Of a stretch of DNA of 64,000 bases, positions 1 to 13,140 are shown piece by piece. The position numbers were made by a program, and so were the translations under genes. Source of the DNA: Hetaerina americana (Eukaryota > Arthropoda > Insecta > Odonata > Calopterygidae). The stretch lies in contig JAKTNV010000005.1 of the NCBI GenBank assembly GCA_022747635.1, positions 35,254,336-35,318,335 on the forward strand, given 5' to 3'. The notes beneath the pieces are model-generated. The model saw only the letters and a list, made by a program, of their open reading frames with translations. It was not told the origin of the DNA and did no database searches. Each line of letters opens with the position of its first letter. Position 1 is the stretch's first letter.

Positions 1-3000
1 GAAGGGTTAGCGGAGGAATTAAAAAGGATATTTCTACAACCCGAGGACGTTGCTTAAATTTCAGGCCCGATGCAGACGGCAAAGCAGATAGTGTGGGAGA
101 TGCGGAGTCCGACAATTCTCTCAACAGCTGGCTTAAAAATAAAATAAACTCACAGTCCAATCGTTCTTCCGCATTTATTCCTGGAGTTCCATTACAACTC
201 CAGACACACTTATCCCATTTTGTCGGCGAGGACATTGACGCGGGCATCCGGAGTCTACCTATCACATGTTTCCGTGAATGAAGGGGGAATGCGTGACCAT
301 TGGCCGAGACTTAATCTTTATTCCTCCATCTCGACTTACCTCTTATTCCCGATGCCCGATTGCATGGAAAAGACTCTCTCCAGCTTAGAGTTCACACCAG
401 AAGGCTCTTTGTTACTCAAAACTCGCTAATTTATTTTCCCATTATGATTTGCGCGCTATCAGAATTCACGAATCTTATAAAGTCATCAAATCAGAGGTCG
501 TGAAGAGTTTGAGAGAGAGAGCAGCACCGAGTTTGGTGGACCGAGATTAAATCACTGTCACCCACCATCAGTGCCTTCGGATTTCAGATACATTTCGGAA
601 TTGGAAAAAGACAAGGCTCCAACGAAAACAAGAGGAGGAGAAAATAATGAGGCCGCAAGAAAAGAGGAAAATAGTAATCAAAGAATAGATACGGAAGGCA
701 ACAATTATCCTTGAAGTGCGTGAACCTCTGCTTCCTCATGTCTTATGCAATTAAGATTTCTGTCTAACGATCATCTATTTCTTGCTCTGAGTATCTTTCA
801 AAAGTAAACAGTGCGTTATAACTTAATCTTCTGTTGTAAAAACGTCAACAGATGTAGCATCTTTAGTATGTTGACGTTTTTACCATGGGCAATTACATTT
901 ATAGCGCTGATGCGTAAAAAAATGCGTAGCGTTGATGCAAATCTATTGCTTAACTCTCTCGGGCAAGAATTGAAAATGACAATAATTGATAGGGAATCAG
1001 GAACGTAAATTTTTGAGAAATGAATGGCCCTAAAAGATTATTACTAATAACAATTGGGAATTAAGAGTCTCTCACTTGGTGAGAACAAAATCAATCTTAA
1101 TAGTTGCTTCGTCATATACAATTTAAAGGGTAAATTAGGCAACAAATTCATTATATTCGCGATTCCGGTATTCTTTATTCATTTGTGCCAAATTGTCAAT
1201 GCTGAAATTATTACTTTGAGGCAGAAGTAAAATATCGATCTTTTTGATAATTTTTTGTTGATTCTTTATTTCCAATACCTATCTAATAATTATTTCTACA
1301 TGGATTCAGATCATTGAATATTTCTTCTAGAGAGTGAACTAGGTATTTATTGCAGAAATATTTTACAACTTGCCATCATTACTTTCTTAAATAACCCATG
1401 GTATGGGAGGCAGTGGGTGTATTTTATTGCATTACTTTAATGACTAAATTGTTGTCATGTGGGCAGGAAAAATTCCCACGTTTGGTACACGAAAATTACT
1501 GATAATGAATCCTCACTCGTTGATATTCCAGCTATTCCACCGATCCGTAATCAAATTGTTGGAAGAGGATTTTCATGTTGCAACATCAAGGTTAAGGTTT
1601 GCAGCCATCAAAAACATGCTCAATAGTCGTAACTCGATTTTAGCTCCGACGAAAGATACCATTTGGCACCGGAAACTCAGTTCACTGGAGACTATCAAAT
1701 CCCCCCATAAAATCCACACCCAAGGCGGGATTCGCATTTATTCGAGATCACATGTCCTGGGACGGGCAAACACGGTTTATTTCAGCTTCAGGCCTGGTGT
1801 CGAATCGCCATCACTTAGATCTCGCTCAAAGGATTGGAAGAGATTACTATTCGGCTCTTTTGCTTTACTTCAATTTCCCTCCATCCCAAAACACCCAAAG
1901 TTTTTATCCCTGTCTCTCACTCTCTCTGTGATCCCCACTTCTGCTCTTTTTCAGCTCGCCGTCTTTATTGTCTTTCCTGTACGTCAGGCTGTCACGCAAG
2001 ATGCTCCTTTCCCCTTGGCTCCCCATGAAGTCTCCCTACACCTCACATCTCAGCTCTAATCAAGCTGTCTTCGTGGGACACCTCTGCATAAAAACCTATC
2101 CCACGCCCGTTACTCCACCCGCCCTCTTTCCATTTGCTAAGGCCAAATTTCCATCGGACCACTTTCCTCCGGCATCCAAGAGTGAACTGGTGTTACTCTG
2201 TACACGTCACGTTGATGACCCCAATACCACGTTGTCTACTGTTTCAGAGAAAAAAGTTATTCGGCCGGAGGGAAATGCATGGTTGGATCAATCGTAGAAT
2301 CAATTCTTAGGAAAAAGCAACTTGCAAGTTGTCCGAAACCAATGGTGGAAGGGAAGAATTCAGATGAAATATTTTGCATGTATGGCAAATTATTATGAGA
2401 GTTTACTCAATGAGAATAATAAAATATTCTCTCAGATACACAGATCTTGATTCATTACGTTCATATATGATGATAATAAAGATTTTCCAAGCATTATGAA
2501 CCTACTGAGACAGCAATTTTAATTATTATGTTAATAGAATAAGTAAATACTTTTATTTAGCTAAAAAATTCTGCATATGTAGTTTGTTGAAAACACCCCA
2601 GTTTATTACCACATCTGAAAAGTTATTTAAGCAAGCCTAAAAAAGAGTAAAAAACATGATTTATCAAGGCGATTAGGTTTGAGGTTAAATAAAATAATTC
2701 GCGGTTGCATCTAGTATCTTTTAAGGTTTCACCGATTTTTAAAGGATGTACGTTTTGTACAGCGCTTAATAATTTGCATTTGTCACTTTTTTACTTACGC
2801 CGAGAAAGTGGCACAAAATAATATAAAATTTCTTGATTTCATTTGAATTCTACATGCAAAACGTACGGTTATACCTTTTTTTAGTATTGATAGTCAATCG
2901 AAAAACACTTTTCATAACAATTTCATTTTTTATTTAATGCCGAATTTGAGGCAACGTATTCATTACGAGTCGTCTTGCAAATGTACCAAGAGAAAGATGC

Positions 3001-3230
3001 AGTCGGTTCAATGGCCAGGGTTTACCAAGCATCGTTTTTACAGCTTGAAGCCTGGGGTGGACCCTGAGATGAGACCGTGAAGGGGGAGTAGTTGGAGGAA
3101 GAGTAAAGGATGAAAGAGGGTGTTCCTCCTTAAGCGATTCGTGTCAATTTAGCGGTGGATGACAGGGTAAGAGGATCCAGCGGTTTGCCTGACGTAAATT
3201 GTCAGCTATTGCATACGAGATTAACCCCTG
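1..3230. other. Intergenic sequence, no gene recognised
   Basis: No coding region or known repeat is recognised here. Position 1450-2300 is C/T-rich on the plus strand and holds a 200-codon open frame (1457-2059), but it lacks recognisable motifs and looks like chance openness in pyrimidine-rich DNA. A 15-bp perfect inverted repeat at 836-883 is listed separately. The rest is AT-rich and unremarkable. Confidence 0.6.
836..883. repeat. Perfect 15-bp inverted repeat (hairpin)
   Basis: Arms 836-850 (GTAAAAACGTCAACA) and 869-883 are exact reverse complements, separated by 18 nt that themselves contain a short GATG/CATC stem. No transposon ends or target duplication are evident. It may be a chance structure, a small fold-back remnant or a transcribed hairpin; the sequence does not decide between these. 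Confidence 0.7.
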
Positions 3231-5590
3231 GTGAACACTAGGTCCCTCAGCCACTCACCCTTGCCGCCGACCCTCCCTGCCGGTCCCACCCTCTTCGGCT
3301 TCCCCCATTCCCCATCCATCCCTGCGCCCTTAAATTACACAGCACGGGGGTCCGCATTGAAAACTTCCCCTGTATTTTACTCCCCGCTTCCCGCTAATCT
3401 TCCACCCACTTTGCACCGAGACGAGATCCGACTATCGCTTACCCCCGAATAGAATTTACATCTTATTTCCTCCTTTCCAGGGGATCATCTGGAGGTGCAG
3501 CGCCTCTTCACCCTGAGCGCCTCCAGGGAAATCGAAGTGGGGAAGAGAAGGGAGTATCGCCGTCAACGGGTCGCGGGGTGTGTGAGCTCAAGGTGCCGCG
3601 TAAACGGTTTCTTGTCTCGGTAGAGGGAGCCTTACGTCGCGGTTTATGATCTCAAGGCCGGGATCGTCCTCCTGATCGTGATGATTGTACGACTGAACGT
3701 GGAATTATCTGCACTTCAGATATCCCTGAAGTAAACCGAAAACCAACGGAAGTTAACCGATTCAAAAATAATCGAAAATAAATTAAAAATAAAAAAGGTA
3801 ATGAGCATTGTTTGGCTCCAAAAGTTGGGAAAGGCACAGTCACATAGGTTGAGAACCCTCGACTCCTTCCGCCAAACTCAGGAGTCGAATACGGAATTCG
3901 GAGGAGCTATATGACCTTTGCTAAAGATGCACCCGGAGACTTAATTATACTGATCTATCAAATATTTGACGCGGGATGTTAGTGAATCAGTACTGACAAT
4001 ACTCATCCCTACCAAGCGATTACCAAAAATAGCTCTTATCATACCAAACCTCTCCGAAACAATCCAGCTTCAACATCGAAGAAATCAGTGTGAGAGACAT
4101 AGACAGTTGAAGAGTAAACGTTGACTTTAATGGGGAAGAAATTTTTATTGAGTGCACATCGAGGGATATAAGGTTAAATTAATAAGCGACGAAAAGAGAA
4201 TTTAAGGGAAGAGGGGATTTGATGAGGAAATTACGAAGTTTTGTAAGATTCCATGAAGATGGGATAAACTATTCAGAATCTAACGTATAAGAAGTTGGAA
4301 AGCAAAGAGAAATGAAATTCCTTTATTCATGGAGTAATCTGATGAAGATCATTAAATAGTTATTAAAGGAGTTATTTATTGAACATGTAAACGATTGTCA
4401 TAACTACCAAGCAAATCAGATCAAAAGTGATAGTTTGAGATGATCTTTACTGTGGTAACTTCCCTAAGTATTTAAAGACATTAACTTTCTCCTAAAGGGC
4501 TAACTTAATGGCTTCATTAATATACGCACTTGCTTGGTTACTTAATTTATAAACACGAATTGAGCATTAATATGCTCATTCGAGCATGATTTCCATGAAT
4601 ATTTAATATTCATTCAATGCTGACGCTAAAATTCATGCCGAGCAATAATCATATTGGTGTTTTAAAAGTGCACTGTTTTTCGTGTAAAAAAGAAAGTTAT
4701 TTTTTTCTTTTTAATACATTAAGTATTACCCTTCGCAATCAATTTTTTGACAAGTAGAATTTTACTGAGAAGCGTAGCCTTATCATTTGAGTAATTTTGT
4801 TTCTAAATCATCAGACCCTCCACTGATAGAGCGTAGGAATACTATAACAGTTCAAGTTCAAGATAAAATTTAAGGGTGACAATTAAAAAGTCCTCATTTT
4901 GAATAATCATTGAAAATTTGATGGAATCAATAGACATTTTTAGGATATTAGCGGAACATTCATCTTACCTAGTGTAGCGAAGACCTTCGCTTGGTTCTGA
5001 TATTTTCACATGTTGACGAACCTAACACATGCGATCATTCTCAGACTTACCTTCCCCAATATTTATTAAAATAAGTATTGGTGGAGTGAAGGTGATGAAC
5101 TCGCTATAAATCACGGTTTTTGTCGAGTAAACTATGCCGTTCTATACCTACTCTGTCACCTTTATTAAATCTCGCCTCTTGGATATCCTAAAGTTTCTCA
5201 ATAGCTCTACTTGATCTAACATCGTGTATTTTAAGTTATGACATTGACTATTACTACTTTATCCCATTGTATTTCGTATGGCTCATTGAAATTTGTGTGT
5301 GCTATGCAAATAAAATATGAATTAACATAGTTGGGAATCAATATAACCAGGAAAAGAATTGAAAAATAAAATTATAGTCCTCAGAATATCTTTTATGCAT
5401 TTATTTTGGTAAAATTGAAAATATTAGGAATTTTACCTCAATTTACTTGAAACCATTACCATTATCATTAACGTTGATTTTCAACTGCGGTTATACTCTT
5501 TTAGTCAGTCGTCATATTATTTCATCGAGAGTTTAAACTCTCCTCTTATTCTTAATGATACTTCACTTCATTTGCTCTCACTATTTCGCA
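3231..5590. other. Intergenic sequence, no gene recognised
   Basis: A pyrimidine-rich, moderately GC-rich stretch (about 3230-3650) is followed by AT-rich sequence. Short open frames exist, but none has a recognisable motif or splice context. I see no repeat family match. Confidence 0.6.
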
Positions 5591-6850
5591 AGGTAGGATT
5601 ATACCCCCTCTAGGGAATTGTCAATTTCATAATGACATAAAATAATCCTCACGAAATGGCCTCTCAGCAAATTATTGATCGAAAGCAACCAAAAAGGAAA
5701 TGCATGGCGTGACGTGGAGGGAATGGAGACGGGTACATATAAGGTGGTAACACCTGTAGAATTCCGCGCAAGGAAATAAAACCGTCTTCCGACATTAGAA
5801 CGCCCGCGTAGCCGTTTTAATTGAGAAGGCGTTGACAACGGCACAGGGCCACCGCAGGGGCCATCTGGGTCGAGGGTGAAAGGAAAGAGGTTGCGGGAGC
5901 CGATGTCCTTTGAGAGGAATATAAATGCGAAAGGGAAAAGAAATGAGCAAGGACATGGGGAAGTGGGAGGCGGAGGCGATGACGGGGGCCATCCATAATA
6001 GGGCATAGTTGTGCCAGCGTAATGGGCACGGGGGAATGCCATTGTAGGAGTGAGACAGAGGTGACGAGAAGGATTTAATCGGTCGCTTCCGGTTCAAACG
6101 CTCCCTCCCCCCCCCCTCCCCCGCCACACCCGGAGCCGTGCGTCAACGCAATTAATAAATAATGGTTCTGCACACCATTGTCTACTGAAGGAGGAGTTGA
6201 GCGAGGGTTGGATTTGCGGGAGACGCCTCCTCTCCCGGCCGCTGAGACTCACTCCCACTCCCTCCCATCGGCCAGAGAAGGGTGTGAGTAGGGTCGTGTG
6301 AAACCACATTATTGTTCTGCAGGCGGAGTTTGCCTCATCTTGATGGATCAACGACGGCAGAACTAACTGCTTTTCGCTGCATGACTCCGGAGCAGGCGCG
6401 ATGCTCGTTACACGAGGGAATAAGTGAGGGAGGTAGTGCACGGCGGGGGGAGAAAATGTGAGCGTGAGACCTCGTAGAAATACTTAATGCTTAACTGAAA
6501 ACACCTCACAGCCTCGATGAAGCTGTCCGGTAACAGGAAGCTGGGGTGGGCGGAGTGAAAACACCGTGCCTCGGCGTTCGTTTAATTCCTCCCTGGCGTC
6601 ATATCTCGAGAGTGCACTCTCCCCCCGTCCGGCCTTGCGCATTTTCCTCCTTGTCTCGCCAATTTACCCTTTCACACCCGGCCATAATGCTCAGTTTTAC
6701 TCCCGGTGATATCACACGAGCCGGTTGTAGCTCGGGGATTTATGGGTGAGGAAATGAACAATTAAATTCCCGTCCGAGACGCGTTAACGTGCGTGGTGGG
6801 AGCTGCCGCGTCGATGATGCCGTTTTCTGTCAGACACGACGCCGCCGAAA
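5590..6850. other. GC/CpG-rich patch, possible regulatory DNA
   Basis: Base composition shifts clearly towards G+C, with frequent CpG (for example around 6110-6250 and 6540-6650), in an otherwise AT-rich landscape. Overlapping open frames on both strands reflect the lack of stop codons in GC-rich DNA; none shows a domain. It could be a CpG-rich regulatory element or an unrecognised first exon. Nothing in the sequence settles this. Confidence 0.4.
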
Positions 6851-8830
6851 CGAACTTTGCAAAGTTTCTTTGAGGTCTTTCATTGAGCTACTTCCTCTCT
6901 ATCGCTATTCATATCATGTGATTTCGGTTTGGTTGACCTTTGGTCTGATTTTCTAAAAAAATAGTTCCACACAAATAAAGAGGCTGAGGAGGCCGTTCCT
7001 AACTCTTTAAAGTTTCTTCATGAATGGTGGTGACCCAAATGCAGGGTTCAGGAATTTACAGATCTCACCCTCATCACTCGAAAACGGAGTACTTGGAGCT
7101 ACAACTTTTATTACAATTATAAGAATACGATCGAATTTTTTAAGTTCAAAAGAGAGACTATGGTTTAGAAACCTTGAGGTTCATTTATTGACGCTGGAAG
7201 TTTATGGTAAAAGACTAGCCGTTTACAATATGAGCGTGGATCAACATTAAATTAATTCAGATTTTAAAAATTATTCTTGACGCCTCGGTCCTTGATACCG
7301 ACAGGATCATTTTTCTTAATTATTTAACCGTAACATGTTAACTGTTATGATAGCCATTTGTTAATGCTATAATTTAAGTGAAACAAATGTTATATAAGTT
7401 AAATTTTTTTGCCCACACTTTATCTAACTTAGGGCGACAAACAGTTTTTAAGCCCACCTTTCAGTCCATTATATCCAAATTCATCATAGAAAATCAACCT
7501 AAAATTCAGATATCAAATAGGAACTGACAAAAAAATAATAAAGTAAACCCGAGTTGTAGCACTAAATCGCCAGCCCTCGGCCTTTCTTCTAACTCAGTTC
7601 CGAAATACCTCCGCTCATCCGCCGAAAAGTTGAGACTTCGTGGAGAAGCTTGACGACTGAGTATAAAAGAAAATGCTGCGAAGTCCGTAAATGGCCTCGG
7701 TCAAGACCCTTGAGGTTACAAACCTATATTTTTCAGACCTATAGCTGCTGTGCCAAAGGGTGTGGCATAAACTGAATTCAGAGAAAACAATTTTTTTTTC
7801 TTGGTCGTTGATATCACAGTACTCACTTTGTTTAAACAAAAGAGGTAGCTTTAATTCATTTTTACTCTGCAGGTATCTCTTCCCTTATAATTCAAAATAA
7901 ATCTTGGATTTTAATCTGAATTTACAGTTCACGAAGTTTTTCAAACCAGCATAGATTATACATCTGTGTCCGAAGCAGGAGTCAAACCTGTAGGCTTGGA
8001 GTTAGCAGTGTTAATATTACGAAAAACTTTAGTCCCATGAATGGAGTTATAGAAAACATAGCTAATGTATAAGGTTACGAGAAAACTAGGCAATTTAGTG
8101 GCGGATTTCTAAAACGTGTAATTTGTAAAATAATATAATGAGGGTTCAACTAATTACAATTTTACTCCAATAGGAAGAAAATGAATAAGAAAAAGAAATG
8201 AAACAAATCACAGAGACTGGTTCAAATGTATATGAAATACAGGTACTTACTGTGTACATGAATTTACTTTAAAAAGCATTACTTTATATAAATTTAAAAT
8301 CATTAAATTATAGGAATTTGACTTTTTTGTATTTGATAAGTTAAAGGGTATAACTTGAGCATGTATCCCTAGGTTGCCTAAACCTAATTCATAGTTTCAT
8401 GAGTTCCCGTTGTGAGCAATTTTTTTTCCTATAAAAATTTTTCATATAATTTTGTTTCCTAAAATAATATGGAAACGCTCTCGTACCGGCAATGAAGGAA
8501 AATACTTAGATATAACATTACTTGGTCAATAAATCGATAAAAAATATTAAACAGACGATTAAATAGGTGGGGAAGAAAGAGATTGGAAATATTACAACGA
8601 AAAAATATACTATGGATACAAAAGAAGTTTACACTACACTAAAACACCTGCCACGTTAACTGAGTTTATTAAAAAATGCTGTTTACTAAAACACACAGAA
8701 AGCCTAGCATTATTAAATAAAAATGTACATTTAGGTGTGTCAAGATATTTTTCTAAAAAACGATATTGGTTTCTGGACAAGAACCTTAGCTTTACGTTTT
8801 TACGAAACCATCGCCCAAATTTAAATTTCT
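6851..8830. other. AT-rich intergenic sequence
   Basis: No gene, RNA or repeat recognised. Open frames here are short and motif-free. Confidence 0.6.
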
Positions 8831-9260
8831 CTCCTTGTGCGGTAGGATCGTGTTAGGCAAAAACAACAATAGATCTAAAATGGATGAACTTCATGAGAGT
8901 GGTGTCAATTTATGGAATGCATTCATCTGGAAAGAGCAGGGTGAAGCTATATACGCTGCGATGGTCAGAGAGGTAAAGACAAGAATAGTGATTCGTGTAA
9001 ACTTGCGACTGCGCGTAAAACTGTCATGCACGTGCACCGGATTTTGAACGCCGGTTCGAGCTAAAGGTGGCCCTTTGAAATCGTCGTGGATAATAAGCAC
9101 GTGGCGAAGGCGTCCATTCTTAGGATTACAAATACCGTACGTAAAATCCCACGAAAGTGCCGTCACTCGGTAATGACTGCCGACCGGTGGAGGAGGTGGT
9201 AGCAACACTCATAATTGTAAAGGTGAGAACCTCAGCGGTTGGTACGGTTAACCTCTTTTC
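8830..9260. other. Moderately GC-rich unique patch
   Basis: A roughly 400-base island of higher G+C with several CpGs sits between AT-rich flanks. Overlapping open frames on both strands (8835-9047 plus, 8891-9208 minus) lack domains. A conserved non-coding element is possible but unproven. Confidence 0.35.
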
Positions 9261-10140
9261 ACTGCAGGAGTCGTAAAAACGGCTTAAAGTGATCTATTAA
9301 AGGAATTTGGAAGTCAATTAAAAGACAAAAAATGTATATCCCAGGAAGTTGCACGTTAAAATCATTTGTCCATATGTATATTAATGTAAAAAATTTTGAG
9401 CGATCCTTCAGTCAAAAACCCGAGATTTTCTTAAAAACCACTTGCATTTATCGATCGGATATTACACGAGAAGTTACAAAAGTCGAGTTCCACTAATAAT
9501 TTTGGTACGCGGAATGACAACTTTGGTAATGTGGAAGTCTAAAAGTAAAATTGTGCTTTGGTTTTGTTAATCTTAGGCATCATTGAAATTAACCAAAGTT
9601 AGATAATTTAATTTTGTGGCACAAGCTGAAGCAGATTTTAAATGGTACGACGCATAAATAACTGAAAGGTGGGAATAGAGAGAGTGCTAGAAATGAGATA
9701 TTGATTACAACCGGGGAGAAGCCACGAGTCCACCATCAGAACAAGCGCACGCGAAGATCTGGGATAACGCCGATAAGGAAGTGTAAGAGATATGCATTAA
9801 TTAGAAATAACCTATTAAAAATTTAAAAGGAGAAGAAAATTCGGAAATAGTGGAACACCTTTGTCGGATACATGCAAGGAAGCAATTGAGACACGGGGGT
9901 CCTCAAACAGGTAGAGGGAGGGAAACAAATTATGCTGGGGATATATATTATTGATGACAAGAACCATTTTAGATAGTCATTTCCCAAGAAGATAATGTAT
10001 AAGATGAAAATGTTTGAGGACTAATCCTCACGAAGGTAGTGATCACAAGCATATCATACAATTGGTGATTATGAGTGCTATAGTGAAATAAAAAATTTTT
10101 GGGATAGCAGTAAGCACTTATTATCATTATTACGTAATCT
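9261..10140. other. Intergenic sequence, no gene recognised
   Basis: AT-rich with no recognisable open frame or repeat. Confidence 0.6.
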
Positions 10141-10385
10141 ACTGGTTAAGGTAGGTTTTGCATGGATACAACTACCAAATAAATACCTTGTCTCTTTTAA
10201 CAAAACATATCCCAAGATCCTAATCTACATACAAAAAGACCATCTTCATCTCCCTATACTTCCTTCCTCCTTTTACTCCGTACAACATCAATATTATATT
10301 TCTCCCCCTTTCTCATTTTCCTAACATCCTCCCCTCTATAACGGTGTTCGACATCCCATTGTCATTCGATATGCTTTGCAAGGAA
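10140..10385 (-). mobile_element. RTE/CFDP2-like LINE, 3' tail fragment
   Basis: The segment around 10140-10260 (GGTTAAGGTAGGTTTTGC, then ATGGATACAACTACCAAATAAATA) closely parallels 32810-32860, where it forms the 3' end of a recognisable RTE/CFDP2-like LINE on the minus strand. The following pyrimidine-rich stretch parallels the same element's region encoding its reverse-transcriptase C-terminus. This is a 5'-truncated, decayed fragment with no intact coding. Confidence 0.6.
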
Positions 10386-11270
10386 CTCATTATAAATGCG
10401 AAAATTGAAAGTATCTCAACATAAAAAATGTATCAAAAAAGATTTGGAAATACATTATTGCAAATATATGCTGCACAAAATCAGTGGGGAAAATACGGAA
10501 GAATATTGTAGTGGGCAAATAGAATTTAAAAAGAAAGCGCAAGGTAGACATTTCTCAAGAGTAAGACCTAGATGAAGGAAATATATACCGGAACAAATAC
10601 GTTAGAAGGGACCGAAATCTTAAGAATTGAGGAACAAGGCAAACTTTGGAAATTCGCTATCACAAGATGTGTCCCATGTGATGAAGCCATAGTCCCATAT
10701 TAATATATATTTGTTGATTTACAAAGTTTTTCTTATTCCTCAAGATGAATGTCCATATGGTTGAGCCCGATAACATTGAAAATCTTAAGAAAAAGAACAC
10801 TGAGGAAGGGTGTTGGCAGCATAAAGGTATAAGATGAAATGACCTGGAAAGTAGGAATATTTTGAGAAGAATGAATGCCGAGAGACTGTAAAAGGATTAA
10901 AACCCTTTCATTAAATCCGCAAATCTGGAGAAAATTTTTGATATGATCCATCACAAAAAACTGCTTCAAAATGGGTATTTTTCTGGAGGATATAAGTACA
11001 TTAGCATAAATTTCTAAAGAAATTTATAGATATTTACTTACTGTTATTAAATATTAAATCTGGTCTGCACAGTCAAGAAGGAAAAATTAAGAAAGAAGAA
11101 GCACCTTGAAACGCTATCAGAAACGCATCAAAAGGTAATAAAATGATTCAATTACTACGTTGCATGACTCCTGAACAATTGATAAATAAACATATCACCA
11201 GATTGCGTTTTTCTCTTGGAAAAAAATGGAATGTGTAGACACCCGTTGCTAACACGAAGAAAATAATTCA
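10386..11270. other. Intergenic, possible reverse-transcriptase trace
   Basis: Mostly unrecognised AT-rich DNA. On the plus strand near 10915-10980 a translation reading NLEKIFDMIHHKKLLQNGY resembles the 'DLEKAFD..NH..LL' motif of non-LTR reverse transcriptases, but the flanks are too decayed to confirm it. A very old LINE remnant is possible. Confidence 0.3.
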
Positions 11271-12150
11271 AAAAGTATAGCTGCTAATAGTAGTTTACCA
11301 GATGAAGTAGGTTTTGGATGGATACATTGAATAACCACTACTACATGTCTAAGTATCACCAAACACGACAACACCTGACAGCTTAAGCTATAATGCTTTG
11401 CATGTATTTGTTGATTTTGCATGTAGTTGTGTTCCTTTTTACGGGTGGTGGCCTAACAACCCCCGCCACACACCCTTGTGGTGACTTGCGGGGTATTATG
11501 TAGATGTCGATGTAATATATCATACTTTCCGCTACCCTCCATCTCATCCAACACGCCAATTATTTTCATCGCCTTACCCTGAGTGCCCAACGCCCTTCCC
11601 TCCATTACTGTCTTCAACGTTCCATCACCAATTAAAGCGTTCTAAAGCCACTTTTCTTGCCTCTTTGAATTTATTTCTACAGACCCTCTCTCCTTCCCTG
11701 GCCAAGTACCTCATTCGCTCTCCTTTCCGTCCGCTTTACCTTTACACTCTCAGCCATATCCACTTCTGAAAAACCTCTTATCCACGCCCATCATCTTGCT
11801 CCAACAACTAAGTTTCCGCACAGTACAAAACTGCGCCTCATATCAAAGTTTTAACTAATCCAGGTCTTATTTCCTTCCTCAAGGCCCTAGTCAGAAACTC
11901 CCTTAACTCTGCAAATGCTTCTTTTCCTAGTGAAATTCTTCTTCTTATATCCCTACTACATTGACCCCATTTGTGCAAAACACTTCCAAAATATGTGAAC
12001 AGTTCTATCCTGCTCTAGTTTATGCCCTCTAATCTAATGTTTAACTTAGCCTCCCCATTTATCTTAAATTTCATCACCTTTGTTTTCTATACTAATGCTC
12101 CTGACACCATATCTAACATGCTAATTATATATGTAATATCCTCATCAATT
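11270..12150 (-). mobile_element. RTE/CFDP2-like LINE, 3' half, decayed
   Basis: Read on the minus strand from about 12150 down, translation gives blocks typical of the C-terminal half of RTE/CFDP2-like LINE proteins: a VTKVMKFKINGEAK-like block, then YFGSVLHKWGQCSRDIRRRI, SLGKEAF and LVKTLI*GAVLYCAET. The order matches the family motif 'YLGS.IT.DG....DI..RI..AKEAF...LIWSV.LYG.ETW'. Several stops and frameshifts make it non-functional. The 3' end near 11280-11340 matches the tails at 10140 and 32810. A separate stem-loop element interrupts it at about 11395-11520. Confidence 0.75.
11395..11520 (+). repeat. Terminal stem-loop repeat, class A
   Basis: It contains CCCCCGCCACACACCC, then GTGACTTGCGGGG, then TATTATGTAGATGTCGATGTA. 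The CCCCGC and GCGGGG segments can pair, with CAC/GTG stacked inside and a bulge. The same unit recurs at about 31414 (minus), 46900 and 49770, and in a second class at 20690, 27720, 41560, 45750 and 51285. A GTAGATG-type tail takes the place of poly(A), as in some CR1-like elements. It is inserted within an older RTE-like LINE. Confidence 0.65.
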
Positions 12151-12159
12151 CAGCCGCAG

Positions 12160-12468
12160 TATTATCAGGGGAGACGATCGACAGTTAAGTTCAATTGCAT
12201 CATTAGGTAATGGTGGGTTATTTGTTAAGGGTTGAATATTCCAGAAGTGGACTATGGGCGGAGAGAAGCCCGGCCTCGGTATTAGCCTACTTTTATCGAT
12301 AGGAGTCAGGAGTTCACGGTTTAACACCTCATTCCACGAACGGCTCACTACACTTTGAAGTGCTCTCTACATGGCATTCCAAGAAGAAAAGGGAATACCG
12401 CGGAAAAATCCTGCCACCTCTTGGATTCGAATCTGAGCGATCGGGGTGGGAGGTCATTAAAATGGCCA
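12160..12468 (-). mobile_element. tRNA-derived SINE, family 1, copy c
   Basis: On the minus strand the element starts near 12468 with a tRNA-like head whose B box reads GATTCGAATCC, and runs down to about 12160. Its body shares GGAGAGAAGCCCGGCCTCGG, TATTAGCCTAC and GGGGAGACGATCGACAGTTAAG with the copies at 26163-26515 and 54358-54666. Degenerate and not coding; the open frames overlapping it are artefacts. Confidence 0.75.
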
Positions 12469-13140
12469 ACACACCATCCCAAATCCTACCAGTAATAATT
12501 ATATCTTTGACTGAATTTAAAGCGTATACCCTATGGAAAAATGTTTATGTCCACAAAAAAGGACGGAAGAAAACACAATAAAAAAATTGCCTCGTGAATA
12601 CTAACATAAATGTTAGTTATACATGTGTTAGAAGCAGGATCACCAGCATTACAAAAAGGTAAAAAGGGCATAATTCAATAATACAAGCATTCCAAAATAA
12701 TAATACAGATGTACTTGCAGCACACGCTTCTGAATTCGAATTCGTATAATTTATGTATACTTATGTATGGAGAAAAAGTTTCAACGGACGTGCAAATACG
12801 GCAGCAGAAAGAGGAGAAATATTGTTATATAAATGAAATGGGACAACGACAGAGCGGTAATGAAGACTACTTTAAAGAAAGGTGAAGGTATATACGCAGA
12901 AGCTGGACGAAGATTTGCCTCGGTATCAAAGCCGAAGGAAAAAATGCAGTAAAGTAAAACGGATAAACTTTCTGGGTATATCGAGAGGTAAGATAGGTTA
13001 TTCAACACTAATCCTGACGGACAAATATTTGAGAAAAAACAACAGAAGACCGGGATGAGATGCACAAATGAAATACAAATTGACGCAATAGAGAGAGAGG
13101 GAATGCGAACACTTAAATTGATAGATAGATGATAGATTAA
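12469..13140. other. Intergenic sequence, no gene recognised
   Basis: AT-rich at first, becoming purine-rich on the plus strand towards 13100. The 125-codon minus frame at 12781-13158 is Leu/Ile/Ser-rich with no known motif and looks spurious. Confidence 0.55.

Noticed and set aside
1457..2059. 200-codon plus-strand open frame
   Set aside because: Pyrimidine-rich DNA gives few stops; the translation has no recognisable motif and no splice or neighbour context, and another overlapping frame is open too.
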